Shown here: positions 1-12,832 of the stretch, piece after piece
Numbering within the stretch: the stretch's first letter is position 1
Layout: every line of letters begins with the position of its first letter
Origin: Steromphala cineraria
Lineage: Eukaryota; Mollusca; Gastropoda; Trochida; Trochidae
DNA length: 64,000 bases
Direction: 5' to 3'
NCBI GenBank assembly: GCA_916613615.1
Contig: OU744736.1
Location: forward strand, 7,637,724 to 7,701,723
Position numbers and translations under genes: made by a program
The notes under the pieces: generated by a model
Told to the model about the DNA's origin: nothing
Seen by the model: only the letters and a program-made list of their open reading frames with translations
The model's database searches: none

Positions 1-561
1 AAGTTAACCACAAATATTTAGGCACTATGGTTGTGATGAATACGCCTCAATAAGATGAATGTCTCAACAATGTTCTTGACTATGTGATCTGACAGTAGCT
101 CTCTTTATTCATGATGAAATATAATATAGCCAGTTTCAAGACTTTGATGTTTTAATCAAAGAATCCAGAAACACAAGCGAATTATGTTCAGTTAAGCTAA
201 ACGATCTATTTCACAACCTCAAATGAACAGAAAGTGTTTACAAAGTGTTTTTATTACTTCAGCTTGCATTATTTGATGGATTAATGAGATATTTTACCCT
301 TTTGAAAATAATTCATGGGTTATAAACAGCTATCCTGTAAGACAATGTTAAAAAGGTAAAATTCAAATCAAACACTTAAAAATTTGAAAAACTAATAATT
401 TATAATGTACATTCGATATATAATCTAGTCGGCATCATTTGTTGTCAAAATATCAAAACTATCAGCGAAATAAGAATCTTGAAAACAATATGTGCTACAA
501 GAGCAATTATTGTAATTGTTGTTAGCTGTTAGAAGAATAGCATTAACGTAGCAGAAAGGGT
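1..561. other. Left flank, no gene; scrap of a preceding unit end
   Basis: No supported gene. The last 55 bases (about 508-561, containing ttgttagctgttagaagaat) resemble the end of unit 0 at about 5974-6031 (ttggtagctgtcagaagaat). So the array probably continues, or once continued, to the left. The rest matches nothing else in the window by eye. Confidence 0.5.
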
Positions 562-2186
562 TTATTCTCCATTTCCATAAAGCCAACTAACCATGGGACC
601 TGTTTTTATCATGTAACCACTACTTAAGCCAACTTGCCATGGACTCGTCTTATGATATGCTGTGACGTTTCTTTATAGACAACACAACTTGAAGTAGGAC
701 TTGAAAATTGACGATTTCCTATTGATAAATGATATAAATATAACCCTTTTAGCTGGTCATGGGTTATTCTTGTTATTCTTACACTAACAATTTTTATGAA
801 TCTAAAGTTCAGTAAGGTACGCCTTTATTTGATATCAAACTAACAATTTGTGTATCTAAAGAAATATTATGTACACCTAAAATAATTTGATTTGAACTTA
901 GCCAGTCATTTTAATGTCCAGTTCTTGTGCGCTTATTTATATACCGTGAGACATTTGTATGAAAACAGTTTTGCTTATTTGTGAAACAAGATTTGATAAC
1001 ACAGAGTTAACTGGTATAGTGTTTTGCTAGAACAAGATTTTTACAACTATTGTAAAGCTAACTGACTTTCGCCCTTTAGTTTTATCCGACAATTTTCAGC
1101 TTGTTTCCACTTTCTATGAGCTAAGTGACCATTAGCTCTGTGTTACCATTAATACAACTAGCCAATGCTTAACATTCTAAATAGCAAAAAAGTCACATCC
1201 TCCTGAAGATATTACTCTCAAAACGTACTGAAACATTTCTCATGAACTAGATCTAACTAAAGTGAGGTTCATACGACTACAGTTTTCATCGTTCCACAGT
1301 AGAACATGATGATATAACAAACAATGTTGATTTGTTTGTTTGAACTGTTAAAATTTCGATATCAGAAGTCGGACAAATATACTGAATGAAGGACACTGTT
1401 TGGTTTGATTCAGATTGTTACAAACAAGTATACCGTACGAGTACGCTCTCTAGCCCTACATAAGTAGCTCAAGTCGTAGCATCGAAGGTCGATTGTATGA
1501 AATCATCGAATGTTTGGCAATCACAATTACCTTTTCTCAAAGACTCAGCAATTTTCATATTGTTCGTGAAATTGGAATTCATTTGACTGTGCACTGCACA
1601 TATAAGTCTTCTTGACAGAGACGAATTTCATTTTCTTTTGGCTTTCCCATCCCTTTCACAGCTGAGAAGTAAATACCTACCATCATACTATTGTAAATGT
1701 CCTTCAATTTATCTCCCTTATGAAAACCATCTATAAACCCCTGTTATTAAAATCATCAAAATTCATAAAAGAAGGTATGTGACCTGCCAACTTGTTACAG
1801 CTATCTGCTAGATATGTCATACGAATATGTCAACGCAAACTGAATCTTAAATTATGCAATGAAATGTCAACATTATTGGTTTCGTTTTTACAATGATACG
1901 ATATCTCAAAGACGTTACAAATCATATGATAATTGCACTTGAATACGAAGGTAAGTGAACAAACAAGATACGCAGCTGTATGTCACTTAAGTGAATTATG
2001 AGAAAAAACATTTCTGTTCTGTTCTGTTCTGTTCTGACAGAACAAGTGCATGTAACATCATGAAAGAATACTTGCCTGGAACTCTTTGTTAACAAGACGG
2101 CTTTCAATATGAAAATGTTTTCATTGGCTGAAATTATGAAGGTTATAATGAGTATATTTTCTGGAATTAATTGTTACTAGAATTCA

Positions 2187-2314
2187 TGAGAGGTGTTCAA
2201 ATAGCGTGTGACCTTAGCCTAGGAACTTATCCAAGATTTTATAAGATCTTATTGGGAAAGCATGATATTACCTTGACAACTGCATCGTTCAATGTAATTG
2301 AACAAATTGATTAA
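2187..2314 (+). other. Diverged copy of the conserved MRGVQ reading frame
   Basis: Reads MRGVQIACDLSLGTYPRF and stops after about 42 codons. It is the unit 0 counterpart of the 81-codon frames in units 2-4. Function unknown; it may be a fossil exon or transposon piece, or chance conservation between young duplicates. Confidence 0.3.
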
Positions 2315-5263
2315 TTTCTAAGTCATTATTTTCATAATCGATGTGTCATTAGTCAATTGATTTCTTAGATTAATCAAACTTTTAAAAATCCTTCTTGTCT
2401 TTGATCAGATAGAGGCTTCAAGTGGAACGCCACAGTATGTTTATGCATCGTTTATAAATTAATGTTTAATCAAAAGTATCTTGAACGAACTTGACATCGT
2501 TATCAGAATAAAGGATCAATTCTTCATGCTAATATATCAGGAAATCGAACCATTTTTGCCTCTGGCAGCTTGCGTAAGTGGTTTTTCATAAAATTGTATT
2601 GACTAATGTTTGTCGTTTTGCTTGTGAATGAATTATTTTTCTATAAATTTTTAGAATTGATTACTTTTTCAATATGAATAGTTATGCACTAATTAACACT
2701 GATAGATCCAAGACGAGTGTGAATCTTCTCTTGTGTCTAAGTATTAAAACTGCAATTTCGATAACTTTGATCCATTCTATTAAGTTTGTTATCATCATAA
2801 CAAAATTAAAATTTCATATTTGTTTTCAGACTGTTATGGTCGATGAACGTCTAATTTTTTTCTTTTATCATAACACTTAATCACAGTAACACATATCACT
2901 CTAGCCTAGGAACGATTTTTCACTGTGAATTCAAATACTTTGTCATTCATGATGTAATATATCCATTGTTCGTGATGCACCTTAATAATTTGTTATATGA
3001 TTTTTGATAATTTAGTTATATTCAGCTAAAACCTTCACTCTTGGCAGATCCCAGTCAGCTGCCTTTCTATCGTTATGTTGTCAAATACATCTAAATACTT
3101 ACGCGTTATCAAGTAAAGATTTAGTTGTTGTTAGGTTGGAGTTTAACGTCTTCTTCACCATAAGGTGATGTCGCCGACGTAACTTAAAGATTGACCGATC
3201 TAGAACTCGTTAAATAAATAAGGACGTCAATCAAGATTCCCTAATTGGTCAATATTGTATGAATGTTGTTCCCTGGAAAGCATCCATCGGGCAACATGAC
3301 ACAGCCCACACGTGTCTATGCAAAAGGATATATTTCAAATTCAAATCCTTGTTATGGTAGGATGGAGATAGACATATTATGTATGGAATTATTATAGCCT
3401 CTAAATTATCTATTCAAAGTCTCACACTTTCACAGTGTTTGAGAACTTTAATAACTCGTATGTGTATATCAGATGTGATTTAGCCCAAGCACATACAATA
3501 ATGTGATATTTCAGTATCACTACAACTTATTAATTGTCATATATACTTGCCTCCGAAAGAATGTGATACTTAATTAAAATACTGGTTGGTGCAGAACATT
3601 ACTTAATTGCGCTTTTAAGAAAAATATGTCAAGTATATGTAAACTTGTTTTAATGTGATGCCAACTGATGGGGTCATAAATGAAATTCACACAGCAGGAG
3701 AGTTACAGTATCCATTCTAACAGAGGCTTGTAGAGGGTGATGACAGTTTCGATAACGTATATGACCTCACCCAAAGCATTCGAAATATCAGTGGTCTTAT
3801 GACGTCTTTCCAAAGATATCTACCTTGAATGCACCTTCTCTCCTGTAAAATCGCCTCTAACAAAATTCTGCAACAGAGAGCACCTGCTCTCATTCAACAA
3901 CAGTATTTCACATATTTGTGTACCTGTAACTGTCCTTCTATCATCCCTAATGTTATCTATGTTTCGATGTACAAAGGTGACATAGTTTCTGCTGTACAAA
4001 CTGTAGTCTCTAATATCAAATGAGTAACAGAGGTATTTTCCACAATTTTCCGGAATCTATATGATGACAGATGAAGGAAGATATCTTCATTGTATTGGAA
4101 CAGTGAGCAAACTAAATGAATGTCACGTTCACAAAAAAATTGAAGTTGTCTGATCACAAGCTATATATTTCATATATCTTATACGTTATCACTAATCAAC
4201 TCTGCAAAATAGAGCTACATTTATCTTCGTTTATCTAGTTCAAACATTTTACCATTGTTTCATTAAGCAGGCAAGATGTTTTGTTTTGTCCATTTCAATA
4301 CTTATGTCATTGTTACTGTTTTATGCAATTCATATTGCATTTTAAGACAGTTTTGAAATATTCAGAACAATAAATTTATATTGTTTTTTTCGATTCTTTT
4401 GAACAGCATCATTTATTAAAAGTCTGACTGTTTCTGTATGTTATATATCCTGATTGAAACCACACAGTTGGTCAAATGAATTCCAGGAAACAATATATTT
4501 TCACTTAGATACAAAAGAGAGTTGTCAAATATCTGAAATGCTGCTTTACACGATTTTGTACAATTCATTCTTCCTTCTTTTGTTTTTCAGATGATAAGTC
4601 TTTGTTTACTTATTGTGTACAAACGGACTTTCCATAATTTGATCATTATAAGAACATGTAGTTATTTACAGATTCCAAAAAGGCTTATAATAATAGGATG
4701 AAGGATAAATATCAATATTTGCGATCCTTGACAAATCTGCTTGAGCAGCCCTTAGAATTGAAATAGCTGGTGATTGATTTGTTTATATTCATTCTATAGT
4801 CAATACATCCCAATTGCTTTATCATTGTTCTCATACTGTGGTATTTCTCAAATTGTTTCTACAATTAAAACATTTAGATTGCAATTGATTTGAGCATTAA
4901 CACATATAAAATGAACCTTTGTATGAACAAACATGTAAATCTGTTCTTGTGACTAACATGACAATAAAAACCCATATCTATTATGTCTATTGAACTGTTA
5001 GTTAATAGAAAATAACAATAAGTAGGTTCAATGACAACTCCTGTTTGATTCATTATACACATTTCCTTCACACAATGTATAATCATTACAGCTCTATATA
5101 CCTAATGACATTTCAAAAGTAAACACTTTGGTAGGAAAGAGTCGCCACCTTACAACTGATTGATTGACCGATTTGTTTAAATGCAATGTAATTGTACTGA
5201 AATTATTAAACTACTATAGGATATTACGGATAATTGCGTTTTAGCACCACAATCTAATTTCGA

Positions 5264-5826
5264 TTAAAGATGCTGTATCATACTTGCAATATTTTAAAAA
5301 GTATTTTTAATGTATACGTTGTATTTTTAGAAAAATTTAGCGACCAACCTTGAGAAAATCGGACCCAAATTCATCAAATAGGAGATAATTTACCAAATAA
5401 TACCGAAACGGCAGTCGACATAAGGGCGAATCAAGTGTGGCCATTTCACAACTTCCGGTTTCTAAATGTACGCTTGAAAACCGTCTTTGTCGCGCTCAAC
5501 TAGATTTTATATTCTTTTTCTCCGAATTAGGTATTCGTTGCTGTCAAAGTTGATACCCATCGAACGCAATTACGGTAGTTGAGACACGGTGTAAATCATT
5601 CAAGCATAATGATTACGTCACCGAAAGCGGGTTCACAAAATGACATGCCCTTTCTAAGAGGGGTACTGTGCTTGAAGCGTCGAAATAAGTATGTTATTGT
5701 CGATTAAACAGTCTAAATATGATATCAAAATTTCGACGAAAGATTGTTCTACAAAGTGATGTATTTCATTTCTCAATAGCTAAGTTTCATCCGGAACCGC
5801 TTGCAAGTATGATACAGCATCTTTAA
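5264..5826. mobile_element. 563-bp MITE with perfect 26-bp inverted ends and TTAA borders
   Basis: The left end (5264-5289) and right end (5801-5826) are perfect inverted repeats: ttaa, then agatgctgtatcatacttgcaa. The site is empty in every other unit. Units 1 and 4 read cgatcaagctaaca and cgatcaatttaaca where unit 0 reads cgattaa...ttaatctaaca. That fits one TTAA (or TAA) target copy on each side. No transposase frame is present, so it is a non-autonomous element. A TTAA target suggests piggyBac-type mobilisation, but the inverted end does not start with the usual CCC, so the superfamily stays open. Confidence 0.85.
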
Positions 5827-7614
5827 TCTAACATTTGCTTTGGTAAAATCTAAATAAAAATGCAAAATCATATACAGAATAACCTCGCACTCGTTGTTCC
5901 TCCGCGTCCATGACATCTACTCTTTCAATACAAACGACCCAAAGGCACATGTATGACGTTCTGTATATTTATTGTAAATATTGGTAGCTGTCAGAAGAAT
6001 AGTAATTGAAGTAGCAGAATAGTGTCATATCTTATTCTCCATTCCCATAAAGCCATTTGACTATGGGATCCTTTGGAACCACTGGTTCAGCCGACCTGCC
6101 ATGGAAACTTTTTATATGTTTGTAACTTTTCTTTAAGGCAAAAGAACTTGAAACACGACTTGAAAATTGACGATTTCCTATTGATGAATGATATATAATG
6201 AAGCATAACCCTTTTTAGCTGGTCATGGGTTATGCTTTATCACCTTTCTAGCAACTTTTATTTTGCCCCATTGTCAAGGGCATGATTGTAATTGTTTGTT
6301 ACTTTTTTCACATAAACACAACGCCTAAACGAGTGTTGATTATTTCCTGGATGAATAATCAATTCAATTTGCAATGCATTAGCAAAAGTGTTTTCATAAA
6401 ATTGCAAACAAATCCAATCGTCCTTCCGCTTAGATAAATTGCAGTTCTGCCGGAAAAAAAGTCATCAACTTGATATGTGATTTCTAAAGGCAATCTGATT
6501 TAAAATTAAAACATAGTTTGAATTGAAAGATTGTATTGTAAAACATATCGTTATTTGGAAACCAAATGTAATTTCGTGTTGATAAACTGTTTCTAGCAAC
6601 ACTTTGTTTGATTCCTGAAGTGTTTGCATAGGTTTTAACAGTTTCTTTGTAAAAAAAAACAGACTAAAAAGTTCCTGAATGTCTGTTGAGGAAGTACAAC
6701 ATTTCCTCCTCAAACTTCATGACAACTTGATAACAAGATGGATGAAATTTGTAAGAAGAGTAAGATGGAGTAGGAAATACATTTCTCAATGTTGCATTGA
6801 AAAGTTTGGTTCCTTAATTGCCAACATTGTTGAGTTGAAAATTAACATTCAAAAGTTTTGTTCATACCTCTTCATAAGATTAAAACATTAACGAATGATT
6901 CAATTGCAGACCTATCGCACTATGATGTGTATATACAAAGTTGAGTAAAGCATACTTTTATATAAAGTACACCTACAGAAATTTGATTTTATCTTAGCTA
7001 TAGAGATTATTAACTGAGTGTGTTTCCGTATCATTATATCATATAATAGGAATAAAATTTGTATCATGCGAGCCTTTAACCCCATTTGCATCTTTATCAG
7101 ATTTTGAGCAAATCGGATACCAAGTTTATCCGATAGCTTTATTGCATCGATAACACCCTCCATTATATGATAAAGACGGGAAAGTCATTTATTGTCCAGT
7201 TCTTGTGCATTTATCTTTCTGGATGTACTGTGAGACATTTAAATGAAAAGAGCTCCCAACAGACTTAGCTAACGTCGTAACATCCTACAGTAAACTCTTT
7301 TTAGTTTTGAGCATTTCTCATGGTACAAATGGAGAACGCGGATTGCATGAGATCATAGAATGTTTGGTAATCAAAATTTACTGTTCTTAAAGACTCAGCA
7401 ATGTTCATATGTTTCCTGAAACAAGAATTCATTTCACTGTAAACTGCACATAAAAGTCTTCTTGACAGAACAAGATATTGTAATACCACAAATGAATAAT
7501 TGTCTAGGGTTCGTTGATAACTCGACAGCTTTGAATATGAACATTATTTCAGTGGCTGAAATTATGCAGCTAATGATGAGTTTATCTTCTGGAATCATTT
7601 GCTGCTAAAGAGGC

Positions 7615-7725
7615 ATGAGGGGTGTTCAAAAAGCGGTTGGTCTTAGCCTAGGATCTTACCCAAGATTTAATGGCTTACTGGGAAAGCATGATATTACCAT
7701 GACAACTACATCGTTCAATTTATAA
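7615..7725 (+). other. Truncated copy of the conserved MRGVQ reading frame
   Basis: Begins MRGVQKAVGLSLGSYPRF like the 81-codon frames of units 2-4, but a small change after codon 35 gives an early stop (tta taa). Counterpart of 16278, 24596 and 32896. Confidence 0.35.
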
Positions 7726-9144
7726 TCAAGAAAAACGAATAATATTGTCTCAACAAATTAAAAACTTTCTAATTCATTATATTTATAATCGATGTGTCGT
7801 AAGTAAATCGGTTGCTTAGACTAATCAAACTTTTTAAAATTCTTCCTATCTTTGATCAGATACAGACTAAAAGTTCAATGCTAGAGTATGTTTATGCACC
7901 GTTTAAGAATGAATGTTTAATCAAAAGTATCCTAACGACCTCGACAAGACATCGTTATCTGTACCAATAATCAATTCTCCATGCTAATATATCAGGAAAT
8001 CGAACCACAGTTTTGCCTGTGACAGCTTGTTTAAGTGGTTATGCTTGAAATTGTATTGACTAATATTTGTCGTTTTACTTAGGAATGAATAATTTGTTTA
8101 TAACATTTTAAAAATTGATTATTTTTTCAATATGAATAGTTTTGCACTAATGAACACTGATAGATCCAAGACGAGTGTGAATCTGCCCTTGTGTCTAAGT
8201 ATTAAAACTGAAATTTCGATAACTTTATCCATTGTTTAAAGTTTGTTATCACTAAGCAATTCAAACATAATATTTGTTTGCAAACTGTAATGGTCGTTCA
8301 ATGTCTAATTATTTTCTTTTATTATCAGTAACACATATCACTTTAGCCTAGGAACGATTTTTCAGTGTGAATTCAAATACTTTGTCATTCATGATGTAAT
8401 ATATCCATTGATCGTGACGTCACCGTAATAGGTTGTTATATGTTTTTAATTAAATAGGTATATAAACTAAAACACTAACTCTTGGCAGATCCTTAAGTCA
8501 TCTGCCTTTCTTTCGTTATGTTTCGCATCCATGTAGATACTTACACCGTTATCAAGTAAAAGATTGAGACTTTTAGAAGTTGTTAAATGAATAAATACAT
8601 CAATTGATTCCCTACTAGGTCAATATTGTATGAATGTCGGTCCCTGGAAAGCGTCCATCGGGCTTAATGACACAACACACACAATGCAAAAGGATATAGT
8701 TCAAATTTAAACCCCTGTTATGTTAGGATGCAGATAAACATACTGTGAATTGAATTATTATAGCTCTAAATCTATTCATAGTCTCACACTCGCATTTTAA
8801 TAACTCGTATGTGTTCAAATATCACATGTGATCTGGCTCAAGCACATGCAGTAATGTGATGTTCCAGTATCACTAAAACCTATTAATTGTCATATATGTC
8901 ATTATATACATGTATGTGACCTCCTTCAGAGCATTGTAAATATCAACTGTCTGATGACGTATTTCGAAGATATTTCCCTTGAATGCAGGAAGGTGTCATT
9001 CTATGACCTTCTCTCCTGTAAACTCGCCTTCACCACAACTCTGCATCAGAGAGAACCCACTCTCATTCAACAACAGTAATTCACTTAGTTATGTCCCTCT
9101 TTCATCCCTCATGATATCTATGTTTCGACTTACAAAGGTGACAT

Positions 9145-9995
9145 TATCAGTTATACCATTGCTTAGCGGGTTACATAGGTTTTTATTATTCCCTTGAAAG
9201 GTTTTATGCAACTCGCGTTCCGCTCGTTGCATAAAACCTTTCGCGGGAATAATAAATACCTATGTAACCCGCTAAGGATGGTATAACTAATTTATCTTAC
9301 CGAATGTTTAAACACAACGCATATTTAAAAAAGTTAAAAACTGCTAAGGCACATGACAAAGGTCAGGGTCACAAACCGGAAGTGTTGTTTTGAAAACTAC
9401 ATCATCAATCGTGTCAGTGCCTCGCTTACTCAGAGACAATTCTTTTTATGAACACAGTTCCTGAAGCATAATTTCGATGTTAAACGACTTTCCTTGCAAG
9501 ACACACAACGAAACAGTGAGTGAATACTGATATTTCGAAAACATGTGAACCGATTCTCATATTCAATGATCAAGAAAGCCGCGACACAATATTGAAATTT
9601 TTTCGACGAGAAACATTTTAAACACCAAATCTTAGATCAATAAGCTAATTATGGCAATATACATGTATGTTTTTTGGCATTTATATAGCTGGCAATTACT
9701 TTTACTTTAGTTTGCATTAGCTACATATTATTTGAGCAAGGGTAACAACTAACATCAATGTATTCAACGAAACATACTTTTCAAGGAGCTCAATCTGCAC
9801 GCTTTGTTCATGGCGGGGTATAAATAAGTTCAATTTGCACGCTTTTTACGTGATTCGTTCATGGCGGGGTATAAATAATTCATGATCCCGCTAAAGAGGG
9901 TGATATCAGTAGTTATCCAGGGTCACGTGAACCAATCAGAGACAGACAGACGGACAGATTTTTTATTATTTTTATTCTTGCATGAGGTAGGATAA
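9145..9995. mobile_element. 0.85-kb hairpin-bearing element, unit 1 copy
   Basis: Insertion borders come from the empty sites in units 0 and 2 (ggtgacat then agtttctg). The element opens tatcagttataccattgctt. A near-perfect inverted repeat follows (arms 9150-9212 and 9226-9287, 13-base loop). Near its end there are two copies of a core motif (gttcatggcggggtataaat, at about 9810 and 9863), then a cagacagacag microsatellite and a T-rich tail ending ggtaggataa. No transposase frame is visible. The layout (hairpin, core repeats, short microsatellite) recalls non-autonomous elements described in bivalves and flies, but I cannot assign a superfamily. Confidence 0.8.
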
Positions 9996-10390
9996 AGTTT
10001 CTGCTGTACAGACTGTAATCCCTATTACCGAACCGATACTGTTGCTGTTGTTGAGGTTGCCACCAGGAAGTGGAAACAAAGAAGATCTCTTAATATTTGA
10101 ATAAAACTTTAAAAGTAATTATAAAACCAACTATAATTCACACAATTATGATATCAACAAAATTTTCCACAGTCTTTTCGTAAAGACAACCTGTCCACTT
10201 CACGAATTGAACGGAATCTATCAGATTACAGATGAGGGGAGATATCTCACTTTTTGTATTGCAAAAGTGAGCAATCTAAACGAAAGTGTCTTTCACAAAG
10301 AAATTGAAGTTATCTGATCACTGGCTATATATTTCATATATCTTATACGTTATCACTAATTTACTCTGCAAAATAGAGCTACATGTATCT

Positions 10391-10842
10391 GTAGCGATTC
10401 GAAAGTCGTTGTTTTATGGACATTTAGCTGGCAGGCAACTGTTCCAAAGATTTTGCCCGGCCTGAATCCGACCAATGGCAATATTTCGATCTGCAATATT
10501 CAAACAGGGCATTTTCGACCTTGATATTCGGAGTAAACACATTGAATATATTGCCAAACTTCGTTTCCTTTTATATACCTTGGCTTAAACTGTGATTTCC
10601 TTGAATTGTACGTGCAGTTCACTTTTAGCATTATGCACATGACTGTTTCGCACATTCTCGAAAAAAAATCGGATAAACAGTCAGCGTGCGTAAAAAAGGC
10701 TGCTTTTGGGAGCTATTACTAATCAAACAAGAACATATTAAGAATACTTGACAAAAAAATCCAATTCACATTCACCATTTTTTGTTCAGAGGTTGTTGAC
10801 AGATATTGAGAGAGGGTTTGCGTTTCTTTTTTGAGAGAGTTT
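10391..10842. mobile_element. 452-bp insert between 60-bp direct duplications (unit 1)
   Basis: Unit 0 has one copy of a block tttcatatatcttatacgtt...acat (near 4165-4225). Units 1-4 have it twice, at 10331-10390 and 10843-10902 here, with 452 bp between. The insert starts gtagcgattcgaaagtcg and ends in a purine/T-rich stretch. I see no terminal inverted repeats and no coding frame. The flanking copies differ at a few positions. Equivalent inserts lie at 18228-18683, 27391-27843 and 35147-35599. Confidence 0.7.
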
Positions 10843-12832
10843 ATTTCATATATCTTGTATGTTATCACTAATAAACTCGGCAAAATAGAGCTACATGTAT
10901 CTTTGTTCAAGTTCAGTTCTAGTTCAAACATTTTAACCTTTGTTTCATTAAGCAGGCACAATGTCCCATTTTGGGAAAGCAATGAGTGTTTCTCCATTGG
11001 AATAATATTGTCATTGTTACTGTTTCATGCAATACAAATTGCCTTTCAAGATATTTTAAAATATTCACAGCAATGAGTATATATTGATTCTTTCAATTCT
11101 TCTAAACACTATTATTTATTAAAAGTCTGACTGTTTCTGTCTGTTATATATCCTGATTGAAACCACACGAATTCGAGGTAACAATATATTTTTACAAAAG
11201 AGTTGACAAGTATCTGAAAGGCTGCTATGCACGATTTTATACAATTCATTCTTCCTTCGTTTGTTTTCAGGATGGTTAGCTTTTCGTAAATCACTGTGTA
11301 CAAACAGTCTTTCCATGATTTATCGGTCATAAGAATAATAATAACGTAGTTACTAACCGATCTGAAAAAGCTTTGAATAATAGGATGAAGGATAAATATT
11401 AATATTTTCGATCATTGAGAAGTCTCCTTAGAACTGAGAGAGCTGGTGATTATTTTGTTTTTATTCATTCTATAGACAATACATTCCCATTGCTTTATCA
11501 TTGTCTATATATTGCGTTGTTTCTCAAATTGTTTCTACAATTGAAGCATTTAGATAGCAATTGATTAGAACATTAACACAGAAAGAATGAACCTTTGAAT
11601 GTACAAAAATGTAAATTTGTTCTTGTGTCTACCAGGACCATAGAAAAACAAACCACATCTATTAAGTCTATTGAACTCAGTGATACTGTTAGTTTAAAGT
11701 AAATTACAAAAAATGTTCAGTGAAAGCTCCTGTTTGCTTGTTTATAATTATTTACTTTACACAATGTATAAACATTAAAACTGTCTATACCTAAAGAAAT
11801 TCTAAAAGTAAACACTTTGGTAGAAAAGAGTCGATACCTTTTATCGATTGATTGCCAGATTTGTTTACATGCCCCCTTTCCCCTTCTCCAATATGATTTA
11901 TTTTATGCAATAGTTTCAATGATTATTCACTTATAAAGAAAAGTTTCTGTCAACTTTCTTTAATCATCGATCCCTGACTCCTTTTATCTTCTTCTGCAAA
12001 TTTCCTTGTGTAATTATACCATGCTTCTATCTTTCTGTCTTGGTTTTGTTAATTACAGTTTTCACAGTCTCCAATAAGTTGTTTTAGTATATTGTTGATG
12101 TAATTGTACTGAAATTATTGAACTACTATAGGATATTATGGATAATTGCGTTTTAACATTACAATTTTATTTCGATCAAGCTAACACTTTCTTTGGTAAA
12201 ATCTAAATAAGAATGCAAAATCATATAGAAAATATCAAATCAACAAATGTAACACGGATGCTGATATGCTACAGTTGTCCACACAATCAGTGCTACATGC
12301 ATAGTGTTTCATTTTCCATAGAACCAGTTTTTTAAAAGGATGCGTAAAATGAGTTTAAAGTGTATGTCCTAACATAGCAAATCATGAATATAACAAAACA
12401 AATTATACCTGCTATTTAGAAGTTTGACTTTGCTAACTCAAACAAATCATTGATGCTCATTGAAACCTCTGGACATGCTTCCTCATGGCGCCAGCTCAGC
12501 ATTTAATAAATGCCACAATTCAATCAAAACGCTAGGTGACCCAAGAAAAACAACTTTTCATCACATTATATGTAACTTAAACTCATTGTTTTGCTATGTG
12601 TTCTTACTTAGTTTTTGTTGCGCGGCGTGCATTCCTCCATCCTTCATACTTAATTACATACAATTCTGAAGTCATCTACATCAATGATAGATTTACGTTC
12701 GAACATATTCAAACAAATTCTCTTGTCATGTTTAAAATGAAGCAGAGGTTCAGAGCTGAAGAGTGAAGTTTCAAGTGCTTCCTTGATAATTTCAACTGCG
12801 ACACTAACTCATTCTACGAGATCCCTATCAAC

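Larger units (their letters stand above)
562..6031. repeat. Tandem array unit 0 (short, diverged, gene-less)
   Basis: Starts with the shared anchor ttattctccatttccataaagcc and follows units 1-4 in the same order: the 2187 block (atgagaggtgttcaaatagc), the 3829 block, the 4165 block (tttcatatatcttatacgtt) and the 5100-5240 block. It is clearly more diverged than units 1-4 are from each other. It lacks the 0.85-kb hairpin element (empty site near 3983), the 452-bp insert (empty site near 4220), a block of about 225 bp near 5190, and the whole 2.4-kb segment with the PAN-like gene. It has private insertions: a MITE at 5264-5826 and about 70 bp near 3120-3190. A short pentanucleotide run (ttctg)n lies at 2008-2036. 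No gene is supported in it. Confidence 0.85.

Noticed and set aside
9145..9995. Calling the hairpin element a Helitron
   Set aside because: The microsatellite and hairpin are suggestive, but the ends do not show a clear 5' TC and 3' CTRR, so the superfamily was left open.
10719..10997. 92-codon minus-strand frames repeated in units 1, 3 and 4
   Set aside because: They lie across the 452-bp insert border with no domain, signal or splice sites. They are open only because the units are near-identical.
10831..11076. 81-codon plus-strand frames beginning MREFISYILYVITNK in units 1, 3 and 4
   Set aside because: They overlap the opposite-strand frames and the 60-bp duplication block, and no domain is recognised.
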